The notes under the pieces: model-generated
The model's database searches: none
Seen by the model: only the letters and a program-made list of their open reading frames with translations
What the model was told of the DNA's origin: nothing
In this document: positions 57,605 to 58,068 of the stretch, in pieces
How the letters are laid out: each line of letters starts with the position of its first letter
Numbering within the stretch: position 1 is the first letter of the stretch
Source: Woeseiaceae bacterium
Lineage (GTDB): Bacteria; Pseudomonadota; Gammaproteobacteria; Steroidobacterales; Woeseiaceae
DNA length: 58,068 nucleotides
Direction: 5' to 3'
NCBI GenBank assembly: GCA_011772865.1
Contig: WVYQ01000023.1
Span: 182,326-240,393, forward strand
Made by a program: the position numbers and the translations under genes

Positions 57605-58068
57605 CTCGAGAGCGCTCCCACGGCCTTGCTGAACGCGTCACCGCGTGCGCCGTAATTATCGAACTGATCGAAGCTCGCGCAGGCCGGCGCCAGCAGCACC
57701 GTGTCGTCAGACTCCGCGTAGGTCGCAGCCTGACAGACGGCATCATCCATATCGCGCGCGAAATAGACGGGCATCACCGTGTCGATCGCATCGGCGATAG
57801 CTTCGGCGTCGGTACCCATCAAAACGGCTGCGCGCAGTTTCCCTTCAAGTGCTGCTGCCAGCTGGGAGAAGTCGCCTCCTTTCCCCTCACCACCCGCGAC
57901 AAGCACGACATTGCCGTCGATTGATCCGATCGACGCAACTGCAGCCGCGACATTAGTGGCCTTCGAATCATTGATGTAATTGACCGCACCCTTGCGTGCC
58001 ACGAATTGCATTCGATGCGGCAGCCCGGGAAATTCGCTGATAACCTGCAACATCGAGGCCATTTCAAG
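57601..58068 (-). CDS. murD: UDP-N-acetylmuramoylalanine--D-glutamate ligase MurD, N-terminal part outside window
   Basis: Only the C-terminal domain, about 155 residues, is inside the window. It includes GLPHRMQFVARKGAVNYINDSKATNVAAAVASI, the MurD-typical linker into domain 3, VLVAGGEGKGGDF and LLAPACASFDQFDNYGARGDAF near the end. The frame runs off the right edge without a start. MurD adds D-Glu to UDP-MurNAc-L-Ala. It overlaps ftsW by 4 nt. Confidence 0.94.
   Translation of the reverse strand, partial: LEMASMLQVISEFPGLPHRMQFVARKGAVNYINDSKATNVAAAVASIGSIDGNVVLVAGGEGKGGDFSQLAAALEGKLRAAVLMGTDAEAIADAIDTVMPVYFARDMDDAVCQAATYAESDDTVLLAPACASFDQFDNYGARGDAFSKAVGALSR

Overview
The window reads as a chromosomal segment of a moderately GC-rich gammaproteobacterium outside the Enterobacterales. 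The evidence is the classical murD-ftsW-murG-murC-murB-ddlB-ftsQ-ftsA-ftsZ-lpxC cluster, the recA-recX-alaS-csrA-tRNA-Ser order, the bamD/rluD-pgeF-clpB and pilBCD-coaE-zapD orders, and a DciA-type helicase loader instead of DnaC. I cannot name the genus. Coding density is very high, with many 4-base ATGA overlaps. I saw no insertion sequence, prophage or CRISPR array. The edges cut a tRNA-Ser (left) and murD (right).

Layout. 1-6882 (minus): a glycosyltransferase, pncC, thpR, recA behind a clear SOS box, recX, alaS, csrA with four GGA motifs in its leader, and tRNA-Ser(GCU). 6929-9220 (plus): a compact four-gene operon of two DUF1538 membrane proteins, a PII-like protein and a twin-CBS protein; this is the least explained gene set here. 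9231-14502 (plus): mutS, a polyprenol-phosphate glycosyltransferase and a GT-C-like membrane protein. 14505-18539 (minus): an asparagine-synthase-like enzyme, two methyltransferases and a half-size DMT/SMR protein, probably a glycan-modification set. 18606-26388 (minus): a hydrolase, aspS, DUF502, an FmdB zinc ribbon, clpB (heat-shock promoter), pgeF and rluD, divergent from bamD. 27234-30925 (minus): sucC, sucD and nadE.

31008-40972 (plus): the type IV pilus locus pilS-pilR, two tandem pilins, pilB, pilC and pilD, then coaE and zapD. The first pilin has a textbook sigma-54 promoter with repeated GTGACA half-sites upstream. The second pilin and pilB each carry a perfect CRP/Vfr-type palindrome. 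40954-45347 (minus): mutT, secA and an M23 peptidase. 45659-47655: dciA and a DUF6265 protein (plus), then alaX (minus). 47652 to the end (minus): lpxC back to murD.

The most striking non-coding finding is a pair of c-di-GMP-I (GEMM-I) riboswitch candidates about 1.2 kb apart on opposite strands. One (45557-45467, minus) leads into the M23 peptidase. The other (46708-46842, plus) has no gene behind it and appears orphaned. Together with CsrA, the pilus genes and several CRP-like sites, this region looks wired to second-messenger and lifestyle control of the envelope. All functional statements rest on reading motifs and conserved gene order; no searches were run.
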